Below, piece by piece: positions 52,866 to 60,736 of a stretch of DNA of 64,000 nucleotides. The DNA comes from Sphingobium sp. (lineage in GTDB: Bacteria > Pseudomonadota > Alphaproteobacteria > Sphingomonadales > Sphingomonadaceae). Positions within the stretch are counted from its first letter, which is position 1. Every line of letters starts with the position of its first letter. The stretch is from the NCBI GenBank assembly GCA_017745115.1, contig JAGIAA010000007.1, positions 62,001 to 126,000 of the forward strand, read 5' to 3'. A program made the translations under genes and the position numbers. The notes below the pieces were generated by a model, which saw only the letters and a program-made list of their open reading frames with translations, did no database searches and was not told the origin of the DNA.

Positions 52866-52934
52866 CCGTTCGGTTCGAGCGAAGTCGAGAACCGTTCGCG
52901 CTGCCCGTGTCTCGACTTCGCTCGACACGAACGG
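52866..52934. repeat. Intergenic inverted repeat, CCGTTCGGTTCGAGCGAAGTCG family (copy 2)
   Basis: Left arm 52866-52893 and right arm 52907-52934 are the same sequences as in the copy at 51193-51265, in the same orientation, with a 13-bp spacer instead of 17. The two copies bracket the FAD oxidoreductase gene. Confidence 0.88.
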
Positions 52935-52951
52935 GCCTAAAGCCATCCTGG

Positions 52952-54097
52952 TCAAATGCATGCCGATACCACCAGGTCGGAGAGCTTCTGGAAGCGCTCG
53001 ATGTTGGCCGCCTGGGTCATGACCCCCGCGGTGAGGCAAGCGAAACTGACGTCCAGCGCGGGATCGACCCAGAACAGCGCGCTGCCGGCGCCATAGTTGC
53101 CGAAGGTCTCCGGGCTCGTCAGCGTGCCGAGTTGATGATGGCCGATCGCCGTGCCCCGGACGTTGAAGCCGAGGCCCATATAGGCGGGCATCTCTTCCCA
53201 GCCCATGCGCAGATGGACGGCGCGGTACAATTCATTCGGGAAGTCCTTGGTCCAGACTTGCCGCGCCATCTCGATCGTACGGGGCGAGAGGATGCGGACG
53301 CCGTCGAGCTCGCCGCCGCGCCGGAGCATCTCGGCGAAACGCGAAAGGTCGGGCACAGTTGATGCGCAGCCGACATGCGGCGCCTCGACGTCAGGATCCT
53401 CGAACAGGGCATGGTCGCCCTCGATGGTGCGCGAGAGATGCTTGATGGGCACGGTGCCGCGCATGTCCGGCTTCACATGCCGCGCCTTGAGATCGCCGCG
53501 CAAGCCCATGCTCGTACTGGTCATGCCGAGCGGCTCGAACAGGTCCTCGTGCAGGATGTCCCGGTAACGCCGGCCCTTGGGATCGGTGCGGCGCAGCGCC
53601 TCGCCCATCAGCACATGATTGGCGAGCGGCGAATAGTCACAGCGCGTGCCGGGCTCGACCGTGCCGTGGACATTCTCGACCACCGCCTCGAGCAGCTCGT
53701 CCAGCCGGTCGAGATACATGCCCGGCTTGGGGATCCACACGCCGGGCAGGCCCGAGGTGTGCGAAAGCAGGTGGAAGAAGGTCGCGCGCTCGCGGGGCGG
53801 GCCCTTGAACTCGGGAATAATGTCGGCAACGCGGGTGGTGAGCGCGAAGCGGCCCATCTCGATCGCCCGCAGGATCAGGATGTTGGTGAAGGCCTTGGTC
53901 GTCGAGAAGATCGAGAAGACGCTGTCCTTTGCCAGCGCCTGCGTCCCCGGACCATAAGCCTGGCCGATCGCCTCGTCGAAGCCGATCACGCCGCCTCGCA
54001 TCACACGCAGCACCGCGCCATAATAGGCACCCGAGGCGACATCGGCCTCGATCACGGCCTTGAGATGCTTGAGGCGGGATTTGTCGAAGCTGCTCAC
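52952..54097 (-). CDS. Beta-lactamase-family serine hydrolase
   Basis: The 381-residue protein belongs to the class C beta-lactamase/esterase fold. The catalytic SxxK motif is S65-T-T-K68 in IFSTTKAF. LLSHTSGLPGVW and YSPLANHVLMGEAL fit the fold, and HHQLGTLTSPETFGNYG near the end corresponds to the third motif region. There is no signal peptide, so it is a cytoplasmic esterase or lactonase, not a resistance enzyme. The GTG at 54097 follows AAGGA by 8 bp; the frame extends upstream through a repeat and is rejected. A second hydrolase of this fold lies at 56365-57585. Confidence 0.87.
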   Translation of the reverse strand: MSSFDKSRLKHLKAVIEADVASGAYYGAVLRVMRGGVIGFDEAIGQAYGPGTQALAKDSVFSIFSTTKAFTNILILRAIEMGRFALTTRVADIIPEFKGPPRERATFFHLLSHTSGLPGVWIPKPGMYLDRLDELLEAVVENVHGTVEPGTRCDYSPLANHVLMGEALRRTDPKGRRYRDILHEDLFEPLGMTSTSMGLRGDLKARHVKPDMRGTVPIKHLSRTIEGDHALFEDPDVEAPHVGCASTVPDLSRFAEMLRRGGELDGVRILSPRTIEMARQVWTKDFPNELYRAVHLRMGWEEMPAYMGLGFNVRGTAIGHHQLGTLTSPETFGNYGAGSALFWVDPALDVSFACLTAGVMTQAANIERFQKLSDLVVSACI

Positions 54098-54124
54098 GGC
54101 AAAATTCCTTCTCCCAACAAAACT

Positions 54125-54230
54125 CCGTTCGGGCTGAGCTTGTCGAAGCCTCTTCCCTTTTCCTCCATAGAAAAGGACAGCCCTTCGACATTCGAGCGAG
54201 CCACGTGTCTCGCTCGAACAGGGCGAACGG
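54125..54230. repeat. Intergenic inverted repeat (CGTTCG-CTGAGC-TGTCGAAG family) with a nested palindrome
   Basis: The left arm 54125-54150 is CCGTTCGGGCTGAGCTTGTC plus GAAGCC. The right arm has CCCTTCGACA and CAGGGCGAACGG, but its expected centre AGCT is replaced by a 28-bp palindrome at 54191-54218 (TTCGAGCGAG-N8-CTCGCTCGAA). It lies between the serine hydrolase and the SDR gene. Confidence 0.75.
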
Positions 54231-54254
54231 AGTGAATGAGTGCCATGCGGTGTT

Positions 54255-55010
54255 CTACCCCGCCGCGATAATGCCGCCGTCGATCGACAGCATCGCGCCA
54301 TTGATGAAGTCCGCCTCGTCCGAGAGCAGGAAGGCAACTGCCTTGGCGACATCCTCCGGCCGGCCGTTGCGGCGCAGGGGAATGCCCTTCGCGCGCTGCT
54401 CATATTGCTCGGCGGTGACGAACCCCGCCGTCGCGGGCGTCGGCACCGAACCCGGCGCGATCACATTGACGCGGATGCCGCGCGGACCGAGTTCGCCGGC
54501 CAGCACATTGCTCATCGCGGCGATGGCGCCTTTGATCGCGGTGTAGGCCGATGTGTTGGGCCGGCCTCGATAAGCCACGGGCGACGAATAATTGATGATG
54601 TCGCCGCGCGCCGCATTAGGATCGCGCTGTTCGAGAAAGGCCTGCACGCCCCAGAACACCGACTTGAGACCGGACGCGATCATCCGCTCCAGTGTCTCTT
54701 CGGTGACCTTCTCGATCGGTTCGTAGACGAGGTAGCTCGCATTGTTGATGAGCGCGTCGACCGGGCCATAAGCGCGCGCGAAGGCCGCCATGGTGTCGTG
54801 GTAGACTTGGCGTGAGCCAAGATCGCCCGCATAGGCGACCGCCTCTCCACCCGCCTCTATGATCTTCGCCGCGACAGCCGCCGCGTTTTCCTCATTGAGA
54901 TCAGCGACCGCGACAACCGCACCCAGCGATCCGAGATGCACTGCGATCCCTTCGCCAAGGCCCCGCCCGGCGCCGGAAATGAAGACCTTCCTGCCGCTCA
55001 GCCCGCTCAT
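54255..55010 (-). CDS. SDR-family oxidoreductase
   Basis: The 251-residue SDR has ISGAGRGLGEGIAVHLG, the INNASYLVYE motif and an active-site serine in INYSSPVAYRG. The catalytic Tyr and Lys are in SAYTAIKGAIAAM, and it ends FINGAMLSIDGG. The ATG at 55010 overlaps the stop of the NTF2-like gene by ATGA. It is the last of a four-gene coupled set (CMD protein, two NTF2-like proteins, SDR). The substrate is unknown. Confidence 0.9.
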   Translation of the reverse strand: MSGLSGRKVFISGAGRGLGEGIAVHLGSLGAVVAVADLNEENAAAVAAKIIEAGGEAVAYAGDLGSRQVYHDTMAAFARAYGPVDALINNASYLVYEPIEKVTEETLERMIASGLKSVFWGVQAFLEQRDPNAARGDIINYSSPVAYRGRPNTSAYTAIKGAIAAMSNVLAGELGPRGIRVNVIAPGSVPTPATAGFVTAEQYEQRAKGIPLRRNGRPEDVAKAVAFLLSDEADFINGAMLSIDGGIIAAG

Positions 55011-55417
55011 AGGCCGAACAGCGTCGCGACGTAGTGGCTGTCCATATATTCGTGCAGGCGGCCGATCTTGCCGTTGTTCATGCGAAACACCCACGAATAG
55101 CGGTTGTTGTAGACGCGCCCGTCCTGCAGCTTGCCGTCACTGTAGCTCTCGACCGCGACATAGTCCCCGTCCGAGAAGATGTTCTGCGGATGCACCTTGG
55201 GATCGCCGGGCGCGAACATGCCGCGCACCGGCCCCAGGAAATCGTCGATGATCTGGTTGCCCTTGTAGCTGCCGGCGCCCGGGATATCCTTGACCATCGG
55301 CTCCCAGACGCTGTTCTCGTCGAGGAAGGGGCGGATATTGTCGAGATCGCCGGTCGAAAGCGCCGCGAAGAAATCAAGCGCCAACTGTTCATTCGCATTC
55401 TTGGCCGTAACCGTCAT
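55007..55417 (-). CDS. NTF2/SnoaL-like protein
   Basis: This 136-residue cone-shaped NTF2-like protein has QLALDFFAALSTGDLDNIRPF at the start, a central NQIIDDFLGPVRGMF and a strand VYNNRYSWVFRMNNGKIGRLHEYMDS. It is related to SnoaL, limonene-epoxide hydrolase and ketosteroid isomerase proteins, which work as isomerases, hydrolases or dehydratases without cofactors. It overlaps its neighbours by 4 bp on each side. The specific reaction cannot be told from the sequence. Confidence 0.87.
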   Translation of the reverse strand: MTVTAKNANEQLALDFFAALSTGDLDNIRPFLDENSVWEPMVKDIPGAGSYKGNQIIDDFLGPVRGMFAPGDPKVHPQNIFSDGDYVAVESYSDGKLQDGRVYNNRYSWVFRMNNGKIGRLHEYMDSHYVATLFGL

Positions 55418-55887
55418 TTGAGGCCCCTCTCTTCATCGCTTGGCACCGGCAGCACCGGAATGTGCCCGCCCTGGTGGAGCGCGACATGGCCGATGCGGCT
55501 CTTGAACTTCCATCCGTCGGCGGTCTTCACGAATTCATCGTCGAAGCCGCCGAAGAAAATGCCCTCGCCGGGCTGCGGGCCCTTGGTCTCGGCAGCGGAG
55601 ACCATCGTAACGTAGCAGCTGCCCTTGGCCCGAGTGTCGCTGATCACGTCGATGATCACATTGGTCATGACGTGGCGCGTGAGGCGCGGCTTGCGGTCAC
55701 GGAAGATCGCATGAACCGCAGCCTTGCCATGATAAGGATGATCGGGATCGAGCGGACGCGCGAAGACGCAATCGTCGGCGAAGAGCGCCGCCAGCGCCTC
55801 ATGGTCCCAAAAGTCGTTGGTGCGGGCGAACTCGTAAACAAGCCGCGTGCAGGCAGCCTCGGCCTCCAGGCGTTCCAGGGGCGTCAT
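55414..55887 (-). CDS. NTF2/SnoaL-like protein (aromatic-dioxygenase-beta or scytalone-dehydratase-like)
   Basis: The 157-residue NTF2-fold protein has EAACTRLVYEFARTNDFWDH at the start and the strands LFADDCVFARPLD and CYVTMVSAAETKG. It ends DGWKFKSRIGHVALH. This matches the SnoaL_4-type group that includes dehydratases and small dioxygenase subunits; without an alpha subunit nearby, a stand-alone enzyme is more likely. The ATG at 55887 overlaps the CMD-gene stop by ATGA. It is the second NTF2-like protein in the same coupled set. Confidence 0.86.
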   Translation of the reverse strand: MTPLERLEAEAACTRLVYEFARTNDFWDHEALAALFADDCVFARPLDPDHPYHGKAAVHAIFRDRKPRLTRHVMTNVIIDVISDTRAKGSCYVTMVSAAETKGPQPGEGIFFGGFDDEFVKTADGWKFKSRIGHVALHQGGHIPVLPVPSDEERGLK

Positions 55888-56348
55888 GCCTTCCCTCCCT
55901 TCGCCTTCTTGGGTTTGGCATCGGATTTCTTGGGCGCCTTCGCAGCCTTTACGGACTTGGTTGCGGCCTTTTCGGCGTCGATGTCGGCGAAGGCCTCGTT
56001 GGCGAGGCGGAAGCTGTCGACCGCGCAAGGCACGCCGCCGTAAATGGCAACCTGCAGCAGCACCTCGCGGATCTCGTCGCGCGACAGCCCATTGTTGAGC
56101 GCGCCGCGCACATGGGCCTTCAGCTCATGGCCGCGATTGAGGATCGAGATCATGCCCAGATTGAGCAGCGAGCGATCACGCTTGCTCAAACCCTCGCGCC
56201 CCCAGACCTCACCCCAGCAATATTGCGTGACAAGTTCCTGCAGCGGCTTGTTGAAATCATTCATGTTTGCGACGGCGCGGTCGACATAGGCGTCGCCCAG
56301 CACCGCGCGGCGAATGCCCATTCCCTTGTCAAACATCTTCTTGTCCAT
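55884..56348 (-). CDS. Carboxymuconolactone decarboxylase (CMD) family protein with basic tail
   Basis: The 154-residue protein has a CMD domain in its first 125 residues (YCWGEVWGREGLSKRDRSLL, LNRGHELKAHVRGALNNG, EIREVLLQVAIYGGVPCAVD). The CxxC pair of AhpD-type peroxidase relatives is absent, so it resembles true lactone decarboxylases or hydratases. The last 28 residues are almost only Lys, Ala, Pro and Ser, an unusual basic tail. It is 16 bp after the serine hydrolase and overlaps the next gene by ATGA. Confidence 0.86.
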   Translation of the reverse strand: MDKKMFDKGMGIRRAVLGDAYVDRAVANMNDFNKPLQELVTQYCWGEVWGREGLSKRDRSLLNLGMISILNRGHELKAHVRGALNNGLSRDEIREVLLQVAIYGGVPCAVDSFRLANEAFADIDAEKAATKSVKAAKAPKKSDAKPKKAKGGKA

Positions 56349-56364
56349 TGTCTCAGGTCCTTCC

Positions 56365-57585
56365 TCAGAGGGCGGAATAAACGGCGTCGATCAGACGCCG
56401 GGCGCGCGGCCCATTGTCGCCGACGGCGTGCATCTGGTTGCAGCAATAAGAGAAGCCGAGCTTGGCGTCAGGATCGCCGAAGCCGATCGACCCGCCCAGG
56501 CCATGATGGCCGAAGCTGCGCATGTTGGGGCCCATATAGACGGCCACCGGCGTGTTGAGCAGGACACCCAGCGCCTGGTGATAAGGCCGCTCCTGCAGCA
56601 ATTCGGTCTGGTTGTGCTGCTCGGTGATCATCGCCTGGAGCCGTTCCTTCGACATCAGCGAGACGCCGTCGACGGTACCGACCGTCGCGCCATAGATGCG
56701 GGCGACGCCGCGCGGATTGCCATGACCCGACCCGCTGGCGATCTCGCACTGGCGCCAGATCGGCGAATTCATCGTCGTGTGCCAAGGCTCGCTCGGGTTC
56801 TGCAGGAACGCGAAGCTGCGCAGCACGGCGCCGTCCTGCCAGCCCTCGGGCGTCGTCGGCTTGTCGGGCAGCGCCTGGTCCTTCGCGGCGAAGAGCCGGG
56901 CCTTGGTGTTGGGCAGGACTTCGGCGACGTGACTGACCTCCTCGTCGCTCATGCCGCCGATCGCATATTCCGCCTTGAGCGGGCCGGTCACATTGGCGCG
57001 CAGGAACGGGCCCACGGTCATGCCGGTCACGCGGCGCAGCAGTTCGCCTTCGAGAAAGCCCTGATTGTGGACGTGATAGGCAGCGCGCGTACCCGGCTCC
57101 CAGAGCGGCTCCTGCACTTCGAGCGCGCGGATATAGGCGGGGTAGTCGAAGAAGCCGCCCGGATACATGACATCGGTCGTCAGCACGGGGATGGCGGCAG
57201 TATGATCGAGGATCCAGCGGACGAGGATGTCCTGTTTGCCCGCCTGTGCGAACTCCGGCCAGTAGTGGGCGACCGGCTTGTCGATATCGATGAGACCACG
57301 GTCGACCGCCATGTTGAACGCGATGGCCGTCACACCCTTGGCGACGCTCATCATGCAGACGGTGCTGTGCCCGTCCCATGGCTGCGACTGGTCGGCGCGC
57401 GCCCAGCCGCCCCAGAGATCGACCACTGTCTTGCCGTCGAGAACGACTGAACAAGCCGCGCCAAGCTCTTCTTCCTGGCGGAAATTCTCGCGGAACGCCT
57501 CGACCACGGGCGCGAAGCGATCATCGACATAGCCCCCGATCGGGAAGCTGCTGCCACGCGCCTCGACTGTCTCATTCACTTGCAC
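56365..57585 (-). CDS. Beta-lactamase-family serine hydrolase (esterase EstB-like)
   Basis: The 406-residue class C beta-lactamase-fold protein has S80-V-A-K83 in MMSVAKGVTAI as its SxxK motif, and ILDHTAAIPVL and AYHVHNQGFLEGEL in the body. The end has GHHGLGGSIGFGDP, equal to the third active-site motif region of family esterases. The GTG at 57585 follows GGGAG by 7 bp. There is no signal peptide. It likely cleaves an ester or lactone made in this catabolic cluster. It is separated from the dehydrogenase gene upstream by a perfect palindromic repeat. Confidence 0.88.
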   Translation of the reverse strand: MQVNETVEARGSSFPIGGYVDDRFAPVVEAFRENFRQEEELGAACSVVLDGKTVVDLWGGWARADQSQPWDGHSTVCMMSVAKGVTAIAFNMAVDRGLIDIDKPVAHYWPEFAQAGKQDILVRWILDHTAAIPVLTTDVMYPGGFFDYPAYIRALEVQEPLWEPGTRAAYHVHNQGFLEGELLRRVTGMTVGPFLRANVTGPLKAEYAIGGMSDEEVSHVAEVLPNTKARLFAAKDQALPDKPTTPEGWQDGAVLRSFAFLQNPSEPWHTTMNSPIWRQCEIASGSGHGNPRGVARIYGATVGTVDGVSLMSKERLQAMITEQHNQTELLQERPYHQALGVLLNTPVAVYMGPNMRSFGHHGLGGSIGFGDPDAKLGFSYCCNQMHAVGDNGPRARRLIDAVYSAL

Positions 57586-57608
57586 AGAGTCACTCCCGAT
57601 ATTCTACT

Positions 57609-57685
57609 GTGCTCCTGCGAAGGCAGGAGCCTAGGGCGATAGGGCGTTTTGCTCGCGCCCTAGGCTCCTGCCTTCGCAGGAGCAC
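57609..57685. repeat. Perfect intergenic inverted repeat, GTGCTCCTGCGAAGGCAGGAGCC family (copy 1)
   Basis: The arms at 57609-57638 and 57656-57685 are exact 30-base reverse complements with a 17-bp loop. Each arm itself contains a smaller palindrome (CTCCTGC-GAAG-GCAGGAG). A second, slightly diverged copy lies at 61658-61734. Confidence 0.92.
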
Positions 57686-57703
57686 TGGTTGGCACTGGGA
57701 GGA

Positions 57704-58594
57704 TCAAGCTTCTCGCTCCGGATCGAGCCCGGCATCGGCCTCGACCACTTTGGCCATCGCCGTGAAATCCGCTTCCGGCCCCACTTCGTTCAGGACGCGC
57801 GCGAGCAGATCGCGCACATAGATGCCGAGATGCGGATGCATGCCGAGTGCTTCGGCCTCCGCGACCATCAGCTTCATGTCCTTGTGGCTGAGCGCCGCAG
57901 CGAAACCGAAATCGAAGCTGCGCGGCAGCACCGCGCGCGGCCATTTGTCGCGCGTCGCTGAATTGATCCCGGTCGACTGGTTCAGCACTTCGATCATGCG
58001 GGCGGGATCGAGTCCGGCCTTGATCCCCATCGTCATGCCTTCGGACGTCACGGCAATGGCGATGGCGCCGAGCAGATTATTCACGAGCTTCATGGTCTGG
58101 CCGGCGCCGGGCGTCTCGCCCATGTAGAAGACCTTGCCGAAATGGCTGAGCACGGTCTCGACCTGCGGCCATTCTGCTTCCGGGCCGCTCGCCATCAGCG
58201 ACAGCGTGCCTGCATGCGCCGGTTTGACGCCGCCGGAGACGGGCGCATCGAAGCTGGCGATGCCGTGCGCCGCCAGTCCTTCCGAAATGCGCTTTGCCAT
58301 CGCCGCGCCGGAGGTAGACAGATCTATCGCAATGCGCGCCGTGGCACCGTCAGCGACCCCCTTCGGGCCGAGCAGCACGTCGTGCACGATATCCGGCATC
58401 GGCAGACTGACGCAGACGATCTCGCAAAGGTCGGCAACTGCTGCCGGGCTTTCCGCCGACGTTGCGCCCTGCCCGACCATCGCCGCCACGGCCTCTGGTG
58501 AGACGTCATGAACCACCGTGGGCACGCCGGCCGCCAGCAGACGCCCGGCCATCCCCGCGCCCATGCGCCCCAGCCCGATAAAGCCAACCGGCAT
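57704..58594 (-). CDS. 3-hydroxyisobutyrate-dehydrogenase-family NAD(P) oxidoreductase
   Basis: This is a 296-residue beta-hydroxyacid dehydrogenase. The NAD(P) site is GFIGLGRMGAGMAGRLLAAG. The substrate-binding segment DLSTSGAAMAKRI and the glycine-rich FDAPVSGGVKPAHAGTLSLM are typical. The catalytic lysine lies in GQTMKLVNNLLGA. The ATG at 58594 overlaps the preceding stop by one base (TGATG); a GTG one codon earlier is possible. It probably oxidises a 3-hydroxy acid produced by the cluster. Unlike the homologue at 16.2-17.2 kb, this copy is intact. Confidence 0.9.
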   Translation of the reverse strand: MPVGFIGLGRMGAGMAGRLLAAGVPTVVHDVSPEAVAAMVGQGATSAESPAAVADLCEIVCVSLPMPDIVHDVLLGPKGVADGATARIAIDLSTSGAAMAKRISEGLAAHGIASFDAPVSGGVKPAHAGTLSLMASGPEAEWPQVETVLSHFGKVFYMGETPGAGQTMKLVNNLLGAIAIAVTSEGMTMGIKAGLDPARMIEVLNQSTGINSATRDKWPRAVLPRSFDFGFAAALSHKDMKLMVAEAEALGMHPHLGIYVRDLLARVLNEVGPEADFTAMAKVVEADAGLDPEREA

Positions 58595-59397
58595 CACAGC
58601 AGCGCCTCGATACTGGAGTGGGGCGCGAGGTCGACCCGCGCGACATCGGCCGCGTTGCCCGCCGGAAATGCGCTCAGCACCAGCGGATCATGGCCGGGAA
58701 TGATGTGCGCGAGGCTCGGCGCCAGCGCCTTCAGCCGCCGATGCGCATCGAGATATTTGGGGACGTCGACAACAATCGGAAAAGGCATTTCACGCACCAG
58801 GTTCGCATAGAGATGGCAGGCATCGGACGCGAGGATGACGGGGCCCCGCGCGGTCGCGACCTCGACACCCATGAGCCCTGCGGTATGCCCGTAGAGCGAC
58901 CGGAGCATGACGCCCGGCACCAGTTCAGCATCGCCGTCATGGAAAACCAGGCGCTCGCCGAACAACAGGCGCACCATGTCAGCCACCGGCTCGACATCGA
59001 AGGGCGCGCGCACATGACCGTGGAGCATGGCCTTGCCGGTCGCGAAGGCGAGCTCGCTCTCCTGCACATGGAAGCGCGCATTGGGAAACAGGCCGAGGCT
59101 GCCGGCATGATCATAATGGAGATGAGTCAGCACCACGTCGCCGATCGCGGCCGGATCGACGCCGACCGCGCGCAGCCCATCCTCGACAGGACGGATGAGC
59201 GTGCGCTTGCGCCGCGCCGCCGCATCCGCGCCGAAACCTGTATCCACGAGGATCGGCCCCGCCCCATCGCGTTCGATCAGCCACACATAATAATCGAGCG
59301 GCATCGGCGCGGCATGGTCGTCCCCGCCGATGAAATTATCGGCAGCGACGCGCTCATGGCGCGCATATCTGATCGCATGGATGCGGTGCCCGGCCAC
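58594..59397 (-). CDS. Metallo-beta-lactamase-fold hydrolase (lactonase-like)
   Basis: This 267-residue MBL-fold enzyme has the two-metal site H92-x-H94-x-D96-H97 (THLHYDHAGS), a histidine in SLYGHTAGLM, a bridging Asp in ILASDACHLY and a final His in IIPGHDPL. These are the same positions as in N-acyl-homoserine-lactone lactonases (AiiA/AttM group), so a lactone substrate is plausible. It starts with a GTG at 59397, 11 bp after the P450 gene. It could open a lactone generated by a monooxygenase step. Confidence 0.88.
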   Translation of the reverse strand: MAGHRIHAIRYARHERVAADNFIGGDDHAAPMPLDYYVWLIERDGAGPILVDTGFGADAAARRKRTLIRPVEDGLRAVGVDPAAIGDVVLTHLHYDHAGSLGLFPNARFHVQESELAFATGKAMLHGHVRAPFDVEPVADMVRLLFGERLVFHDGDAELVPGVMLRSLYGHTAGLMGVEVATARGPVILASDACHLYANLVREMPFPIVVDVPKYLDAHRRLKALAPSLAHIIPGHDPLVLSAFPAGNAADVARVDLAPHSSIEALL

Positions 59398-59408
59398 CCA
59401 GCGTCTCC

Positions 59409-60602
59409 CTAGGACCTGCCGCGGAAGAACAGCCGGACGGGCAGCTTCGCGGGGCCATGGCCGACCGTCGTCATCCAGGGCTCGACCTCGCCGGCCAACT
59501 CGATCCGTTCGACCTCCCGCACGAGCGCGCCGAGGATCGCGTCCGCTTCCATATAGGCCAACGTCCGCCCCACGCAGGCATGGACGCCATAGCCGAAGCC
59601 GAGGCTGTGCTTGAGATCGCGGCCGATCTTGTAGGCCTCGGGGTCTGCCCAGAAGCGCGGATCGCGGTTCGCCGCCGCGAACATCAGGCCGACGCGCGTC
59701 CCCGCCGGCACGATCATGTCGTCAATCGGTACGTCGACCATGGCGATACGCCCGGCCATGCGCGACGGGCTGTCCCAGCGCAGGCTTTCGTCGAAGGCAT
59801 TGCGCACCAGCTTGGGCTCGGCCTTGAGGCGATCGTACTGGTCCGGAAATTCGGCCCAGGCCCGCAGCGCATTGGCCATGGTGATATAGGTCGTGTCCGC
59901 ACCAGCCGACAGGATCGTCAGCAAGAGGAGCTTGGCCTCGTCGACGGTGATCTTGCCTTCGTCCGCCGCCTGGAACAGCAGCATGCCGAAGCCGTCCGGA
60001 TTGAGGCCGTCGCGCTGGCTGACCGCGTCGAGCCAGGCAAGGACTGGGCCGAAGTCCTCGACCATCGCCTCGCGGAACAGCTCATTCTCCGGGCCCATGG
60101 TCGCCCAGACCATGTTGGAAAAGCCATGCATGGGCGAGACATGATCGCCGGGCGGCAGGCCCAGGGCTTCGGGGAAGACGGTGTAGACATAGCGCCGTGT
60201 GATCTCGTCGACCGCGTCGACGACCTCGCCATGCTTCTCCTTGAGCTCGGCGACGAGCCTGTCGGCACCGGCCACGAAGATGTCGCGCATCGAATCCAGC
60301 GTGCGGGGCGACAGGGCCGCACCGATGACACTGCGCACCTTGGTGTGGCGCGGCGGATCGTCGGTCAGCAGGATTTCGGGCCGCAGCGAATTGGGATCGT
60401 GCCAGGGTCGCGACGTCGAGCTGAACGATTTCCAGTCCATGAGGCCCGGCGCGACATGCTCGTGCCGGCCGATCATGACGGTACCGTCAGCGAGCCGCAC
60501 CGCCGGCGAGAATTCGCGCAGCGCATCGTCCACCGCGCGAGCATTGCGCACGGCATCATGGGTGAAGATGTCGAGCGGATAATCGGGGATTTCGCGGGTC
60601 AC
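59409..60602 (-). CDS. Cytochrome P450
   Basis: The 397-residue soluble bacterial P450 has the I-helix oxygen-binding motif SAGADTT, the K-helix ExxR in AFDESLRWDSPSRMAGR, and the haem-binding loop LGFGYGVHACVGRTLA with the axial cysteine C343. The N-terminal LTDDPPRHTKVRSVIGAAL segment resembles CYP199-like aromatic-acid demethylases, but the substrate is not determined. No ferredoxin or reductase gene is in the cluster, so electrons must come from elsewhere. The start is a GTG at 60602. A palindromic repeat lies just upstream. Confidence 0.92.
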   Translation of the reverse strand: MTREIPDYPLDIFTHDAVRNARAVDDALREFSPAVRLADGTVMIGRHEHVAPGLMDWKSFSSTSRPWHDPNSLRPEILLTDDPPRHTKVRSVIGAALSPRTLDSMRDIFVAGADRLVAELKEKHGEVVDAVDEITRRYVYTVFPEALGLPPGDHVSPMHGFSNMVWATMGPENELFREAMVEDFGPVLAWLDAVSQRDGLNPDGFGMLLFQAADEGKITVDEAKLLLLTILSAGADTTYITMANALRAWAEFPDQYDRLKAEPKLVRNAFDESLRWDSPSRMAGRIAMVDVPIDDMIVPAGTRVGLMFAAANRDPRFWADPEAYKIGRDLKHSLGFGYGVHACVGRTLAYMEADAILGALVREVERIELAGEVEPWMTTVGHGPAKLPVRLFFRGRS

Positions 60603-60628
60603 AGTTCAATGCCTCCCACCAAATAAAA

Positions 60629-60712
60629 CCGTTCGCCCTGAGCCTGTCGAAGGGCGTTCTCTTTCTACTTGAAGAACAAGGGAACGTGCTTCGACAAGCT
60701 CAGCACGAACGG
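60629..60712. repeat. Intergenic inverted repeat, CGTTCG-CTGAGC-TGTCGAAG family, terminator-like
   Basis: Arms at 60629-60656 and 60685-60712 are near-complements of the same family as 6909 and 54125. On the plus strand the right arm is followed by TTGTTTTTT, and on the minus strand the structure is followed by TTTTATTT. It could therefore end transcription in both directions between the MBL and P450 genes. Confidence 0.85.
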
Positions 60713-60736
60713 TTGTTTTTTGGGAGAGGCCGCACA

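Noticed and set aside
54098..54403. A longer N-terminus for the serine hydrolase
   Set aside because: The extension runs through a palindromic repeat and the neighbouring SDR gene; the GTG at 54097 has a good ribosome-binding site.
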